From: an uncultured Collinsella sp.
Lineage (GTDB): Bacteria; Actinomycetota; Coriobacteriia; Coriobacteriales; Coriobacteriaceae
Direction: 5' to 3'
Length of the DNA: 10,506 nt
Assembly (NCBI GenBank): GCA_900548935.1
Contig: URMR01000054.1
Location: 1-10,506 of the forward strand
Made by a program: the position numbers and the translations under genes
Shown: piece by piece, positions 8,291 through 10,506 of the stretch
Layout of the letters: every line of letters begins with the position of its first letter
How positions within the stretch are numbered: position 1 is the first letter of the stretch
The notes under the pieces: model-generated
Database searches by the model: none
Seen by the model: only the letters and a program-made list of their open reading frames with translations
Told to the model about the DNA's origin: nothing

Positions 8291-8323
8291 TGATCCGTTT
8301 TTTCTCCGTTCCCATGGGGTCGG
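8291..8323 (+). repeat. About 32-bp repeat, copy 1 (upstream of the antitoxin gene)
   Basis: It begins TGATCCGTTTT and contains CTCCGT and CCCATGGG. It matches copy 2 at 8689-8720 at about 28 positions with one single-base gap. It ends 3 bases before an extended -10-like element. Unlike copy 2, its ends are no longer complementary (TGATCC against GGGTCG). Confidence 0.75.
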
Positions 8324-8326
8324 GTA

Positions 8327-8335
8327 TGGTATTCT
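8327..8335 (+). promoter_or_regulatory. Extended -10 promoter candidate for the antitoxin gene
   Basis: TGGTATTCT has the TGn plus TATTCT form of an extended -10 box. No good -35 lies 17 bases upstream, since that position falls inside the repeat at 8291-8323. Transcription would begin near 8342, giving a leader of about 145 bases before ATG 8487. Confidence 0.45.
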
Positions 8336-8343
8336 ATCTGCGG

Positions 8344-8372
8344 GGTAATACCTAGGATTACCAAGTAATACC
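8344..8372. promoter_or_regulatory. Operator candidate of the antitoxin promoter
   Basis: GGTAAT (8344-8349) and ATTACC (8357-8362) form an inverted repeat around CCTAGG. GTAATACC occurs at 8345-8352 and again at 8365-8372, 20 bp apart. The cluster sits just downstream of the extended -10 element. Ribbon-helix-helix antitoxins of the RelB/DinJ type commonly bind such palindromes at their own promoters, so autoregulation is plausible. Confidence 0.5.
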
Positions 8373-8395
8373 AACGCCGTAGAAACAAACTCCAG

Positions 8396-8450
8396 ATGCG
8401 GGCCAATCGGGTTGCCTTCACAGCCCGTCGCCCAGCCGCGTGGTCCGCAT
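8396..8450 (+). promoter_or_regulatory. Hairpin in the antitoxin leader
   Basis: ATGCGGGCC (8396-8404) pairs with GGTCCGCAT (8442-8450) at 8 of 9 positions, and a smaller CGGG/CCCG stem can form in the loop. The long untranslated leader is therefore probably structured. I cannot match it to a known RNA family. Confidence 0.3.
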
Positions 8451-8486
8451 CTATCCGCACCACCGTCGTTTCAAAAAGGAAGCGCC

Positions 8487-8687
8487 ATGGCAGAACACAT
8501 GACCCCGGTTGTCGCGAAGGTCTTGCCCGAGGAAAAGGCGGCCTTCGCGGCGGCAACCCAGCTCGTAGGCACCACGCCGTCCAACGCTATCCGCATGTTT
8601 ATCGCCGCGTTCAATCGCTGCGGCACCTTTCCGTTCGACATTTCGCCCAGCGGGGCCTTTGGCACTGCGCCCGATTCTCATCAATAA
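8487..8687 (+). CDS. RelB/DinJ-family antitoxin, without an adjacent toxin
   Basis: A 66-residue protein of the RelB/DinJ antitoxin family (ribbon-helix-helix DNA binding). The N-terminal 'VVAKVLPEEKAAF' (8-20) corresponds to the DNA-binding strand and first helix. 'GTTPSNAIRMFIAAF' (28-42) is the hallmark second helix ('G.T.S.AI..F'), and 'GTFPFDI' (46-52) is the usual end of the conserved domain. AAGGAAG at 8475-8481 supports ATG 8487. DinJ/RelB genes normally overlap or closely precede a YafQ/RelE toxin gene. Here the next gene, after 83 bases, encodes a membrane protease and no RelE-like sequence is visible. It may be an orphan antitoxin acting as a repressor, possibly of its own promoter (operator at 8344-8372). 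Confidence 0.85.
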   Translation: MAEHMTPVVAKVLPEEKAAFAAATQLVGTTPSNAIRMFIAAFNRCGTFPFDISPSGAFGTAPDSHQ

Positions 8688-8688
8688 G

Positions 8689-8720
8689 TGATCCGTTTTC
8701 CTCCGTCCCCATGGGATCAG
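8689..8720 (+). repeat. About 32-bp repeat, copy 2 (upstream of the CPBP gene)
   Basis: It begins TGATCCGTTTTCC and ends GGGATCA(G), so the tips TGATCC and GGATCA are inverted repeats. It starts 1 base after the antitoxin stop codon and matches copy 1 at 8291-8323. The same tandem of repeat followed by a TGG-TA element occurs in both places. Confidence 0.75.
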
Positions 8721-8735
8721 CTCTCTGCCGAGTTG

Positions 8736-8744
8736 TGGTAGAAC
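8736..8744 (+). promoter_or_regulatory. Possible extended -10 promoter of the CPBP gene
   Basis: TGGTAGAAC parallels the TGGTATTCT element after repeat copy 1. It lies 27 bases before ATG 8771, leaving a short leader with a strong GAGGAGG ribosome binding site. The -10 match is moderate. Confidence 0.35.
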
Positions 8745-8770
8745 TAGGGAACGGTTTTGAGGAGGTTGGC

Positions 8771-9682
8771 ATGCTCAATGCGATGATTTGGGCGCTTGCT
8801 TGTTTTGGCGTTGTCGCTGCCGATATAGCCCTGAGCGTGGTTCTGTTTTCAGTTCTCGATGCCGTATCGGTGCTGACGGGCTATCCGATCGACAATCGCG
8901 ATATCCAATGGTTCCAGGCTGCCGCTCAGACGGCGTCGTTTTTGATGGCGCTGCTGTGGTGGCGTTATTTGTGGCCGCGCTCGTTTATGGCGCGCTGGCA
9001 GGGCGAGCGCCCGCTTGGCGGGGGAGCGCGTGGGGCGTGGAAACGCATCGCCTGCGTTATCGTGATCGGCCTTGCCCTGCAGGTGGTCATTAGCTACCTA
9101 TGCGACGCCGCGCTGTCGCTGTTGCCCGAGGCCGCGGCCGACTACAGCGAGCTTGTCGAGGAAACAGGCATGGGCGACACCAGCTATCTCGCCGTCCTGA
9201 CTACGGTGCTCGGCGCCCCATTTTGTGAAGAGCTGCTGGTGCGCGGCATTATTTTTGAGTTTTCGCTCCGAGCGTTCAATCCGCAGTGCCGCCCACTTTG
9301 GAAGCGCCGGCGTCGTGCGAGCGCGCAGGACGGCGCCATGGTGCCCTGGGCGGCCCCAAGCACGTGGGGTATCGCCGCGGCGATTGTGCTGCAGGCGGCG
9401 GTCTTCGGCTTTATGCACATGAATTGGGTGCAGGGTTGCTACGCGGGTGCCGCCGGCCTCATCTTTGGTTGGGTGCTCGTGACGACCGGAAAGCTCCGCT
9501 ACACGATCCTGCTGCACTTTGCCTTTAATGCCGGGTCGTATCTCATGACGTTGCTCTGGTTTGTGAGCACGCCGCTCGATGTGGCAATTACGGTTGCTAT
9601 CGCCGGCGTCATCCTCGTTGAGGCAATGCGCTCGCTGCGCCACGCGTGTGGGATGGACGCAGCGAGCGCACCGCTGCCCTAG
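8771..9682 (+). CDS. CPBP-family intramembrane glutamic endopeptidase
   Basis: A 303-residue multi-pass membrane protein of the CPBP/Abi family (PF02517, Rce1-related). About seven to eight hydrophobic segments are visible, beginning 'MLNAMIWALACFGVVAADIALS'-like (first segment 5-28). The conserved motifs are in order: 'EELLVRG' (catalytic E153 and E154, with R158), 'FGFMH' (F212, H216) and 'HFAFN' (H249, N253), so the active site looks complete. Family members cleave membrane substrates or have roles in bacteriocin immunity; the substrate is unknown here. The start at ATG 8771 has GAGGAGG at 8759-8765. The reading frame is open further upstream but crosses the antitoxin gene in another frame. 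Its stop overlaps the stop of the opposing radical SAM gene. Confidence 0.92.
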   Translation: MLNAMIWALACFGVVAADIALSVVLFSVLDAVSVLTGYPIDNRDIQWFQAAAQTASFLMALLWWRYLWPRSFMARWQGERPLGGGARGAWKRIACVIVIGLALQVVISYLCDAALSLLPEAAADYSELVEETGMGDTSYLAVLTTVLGAPFCEELLVRGIIFEFSLRAFNPQCRPLWKRRRRASAQDGAMVPWAAPSTWGIAAAIVLQAAVFGFMHMNWVQGCYAGAAGLIFGWVLVTTGKLRYTILLHFAFNAGSYLMTLLWFVSTPLDVAITVAIAGVILVEAMRSLRHACGMDAASAPLP

Positions 9683-10506
9683 TTGCGACGCCCGCCGCCG
9701 TTGGCGCCCTGCCGCCCTTGGGCCGCGCGGTTACGGCCGGCAGTGTTCTGTGCGCGCGACATGCCGCCGTGCCCCTTGCTGCCTTTGGGTCCCTTGCCGG
9801 CGCCGCCAGCACCACCGTGGGCCTTGCCGCCCTTCTTGCCGGTCCCATGCCCACCGCCAGCAGACGTCTCGCCCGGGCGTGGCGGCACGGGACGAATCAG
9901 ACAATGCTTGGTGTAGCCAATCAGATCGCGGCGGCCGGCCTTTTCCAGTGCCTCGCGTACCAGCTTGTAGTTCTCGGGCTTGCGATATTGGATGAGCGCA
10001 CGCTGCATGGCCTTTTCGTGTGGGTCGCGTGCCACGTAGATCGGCTGCATGGTACGTGGGTCCACGCCGGTGTAGTACATACAGGTCGACATGGTGGACG
10101 GGGTGGGGTAGAAGTCTTGCACCTGTTCGGGCATGTAGCCCATGTCGCGCACGGCCTCGGCAAGATCTACGGCTTCCTTCATCGTTGAACCGGGATGGCT
10201 CGAGATTAGGTACGGCACTACGTACTGCTTGAGTCCGTATTCGCGGTTCAAGCGTTCAAATTTACGGCAGAACGCGTCGTAGACGGCTCGGCTCGGCTTG
10301 CCCATCACGGACAGTACCGCGTCGCTCACGTGCTCGGGCGCTACGCGCAGCTGGCCCGAGACATGGTGCTCCAGCAGCTCGCGCAAAAACTCGTCCGAGG
10401 CATCGGCCATGGTGTAGTCAAAACGGATGCCGCTGCGCACGAAGACCTTTTTGACGCCCGGCAGCTGACGCAGGTCGCGCAGCAGCTGTGTGTAGCCGCT
10501 CTCGTC
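9679..10506 (-). CDS. ygiQ: YgiQ-family radical SAM protein, C-terminal part (runs off the right edge)
   Basis: 275 residues of the C-terminal half of a YgiQ (UPF0313) protein. The frame is open through base 10506 and the N-terminus, with the CxxxCxxC iron-sulfur motif, lies outside the window. Segments that match E. coli YgiQ are 'SGIRFDY', 'HHVSGQLRVAPEH', 'YVVPYLISSHPG', 'QVQDFYPTPSTMSTCMYYTG' (in part) and 'LIGYTKHCL', the last parts belonging to the DUF3362 region. After 'CLIRPVPPRPGE' the last 65 or so residues are a Gly/Lys/Ala/His-rich low-complexity tail, as in many family members. The role of the family is not settled. It is convergent with the CPBP gene, and the two stop codons overlap at CTAG (9679-9682). 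Confidence 0.93.
   Translation of the reverse strand, partial: DESGYTQLLRDLRQLPGVKKVFVRSGIRFDYTMADASDEFLRELLEHHVSGQLRVAPEHVSDAVLSVMGKPSRAVYDAFCRKFERLNREYGLKQYVVPYLISSHPGSTMKEAVDLAEAVRDMGYMPEQVQDFYPTPSTMSTCMYYTGVDPRTMQPIYVARDPHEKAMQRALIQYRKPENYKLVREALEKAGRRDLIGYTKHCLIRPVPPRPGETSAGGGHGTGKKGGKAHGGAGGAGKGPKGSKGHGGMSRAQNTAGRNRAAQGRQGANGGGRRN

Noticed and set aside
7571..8293. 240-codon plus-strand open frame
   Set aside because: It crosses a strong terminator, is Arg/Cys/Ala-rich, has no ribosome binding site and matches no family I know.
8396..8770. Upstream extension of the CPBP protease frame
   Set aside because: It overlaps the antitoxin gene out of frame and the intergenic repeat. ATG 8771 has a strong ribosome binding site and begins a membrane segment.

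Overview
The window looks like a contig from a metagenome assembly and carries DNA from two organisms. Bases 1 to about 787 look like a Bacteroidota-type genome (GAA- and AAA-rich codons). They hold the last codons of a gene that resembles a menaquinone (futalosine-route) synthase, followed by the N-terminal half of bioF. From about base 788 to the end, the DNA is GC-rich with GAG, AAG and GCC codons. Its gene content suggests a high-GC gut actinobacterium of the Coriobacteriia, Collinsella-like; this is inferred from gene types and codon style only. The two parts meet inside a continuous 785-codon reading frame (113-2470), where the BioF active-site loop and the DEAD-box 'TPGR' loop would encode nearly the same peptide (D-I-L-V-A-T). 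I read this as a chimeric join, most likely an assembly artefact, and not as a natural fusion protein.

Layout of the second part. The C-terminal two thirds of a DEAD-box RNA helicase with a very long Arg/Gly/Lys-rich tail end at a strong terminator (2504-2537). Next comes a 146-bp nested inverted repeat (2536-2681). A regulatory leader (about 2700-2918) then precedes a four-gene alpha-glucoside uptake operon: a free-standing glucose-type PTS IIA protein (2919-3431), a LicT/BglG-family antiterminator (3450-4304), a PTS EIICB permease (4404-6011) and a GH4 6-phospho-alpha-glucosidase with the CDMP signature (6015-7397). A terminator follows at 7447-7489. Together these genes would import and phosphorylate an alpha-glucoside such as maltose and cleave it to glucose 6-phosphate and a sugar. 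The antiterminator would adjust transcription through an RNA hairpin in the leader.

Bases 7490-8290 hold no gene I can name. They contain an orphan intrinsic terminator, a 14-bp palindrome and a short coding-like tail ending at 8270. After this lie a solitary RelB/DinJ-type antitoxin (8487-8687) and a CPBP-family membrane protease (8771-9682). Each is preceded by a copy of a roughly 32-bp repeat and an extended -10-like sequence. The window ends in the C-terminal part of a YgiQ-type radical SAM protein on the minus strand (9679-10506), whose stop codon overlaps that of the protease gene.

I found no CRISPR array, rRNA, tRNA or insertion-sequence transposase. I did not find a clearly new multi-gene system. 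The most useful observations are the chimeric join, the leader RNA of the sugar operon, the nested inverted repeat, and the repeat/operator arrangement around the orphan antitoxin.
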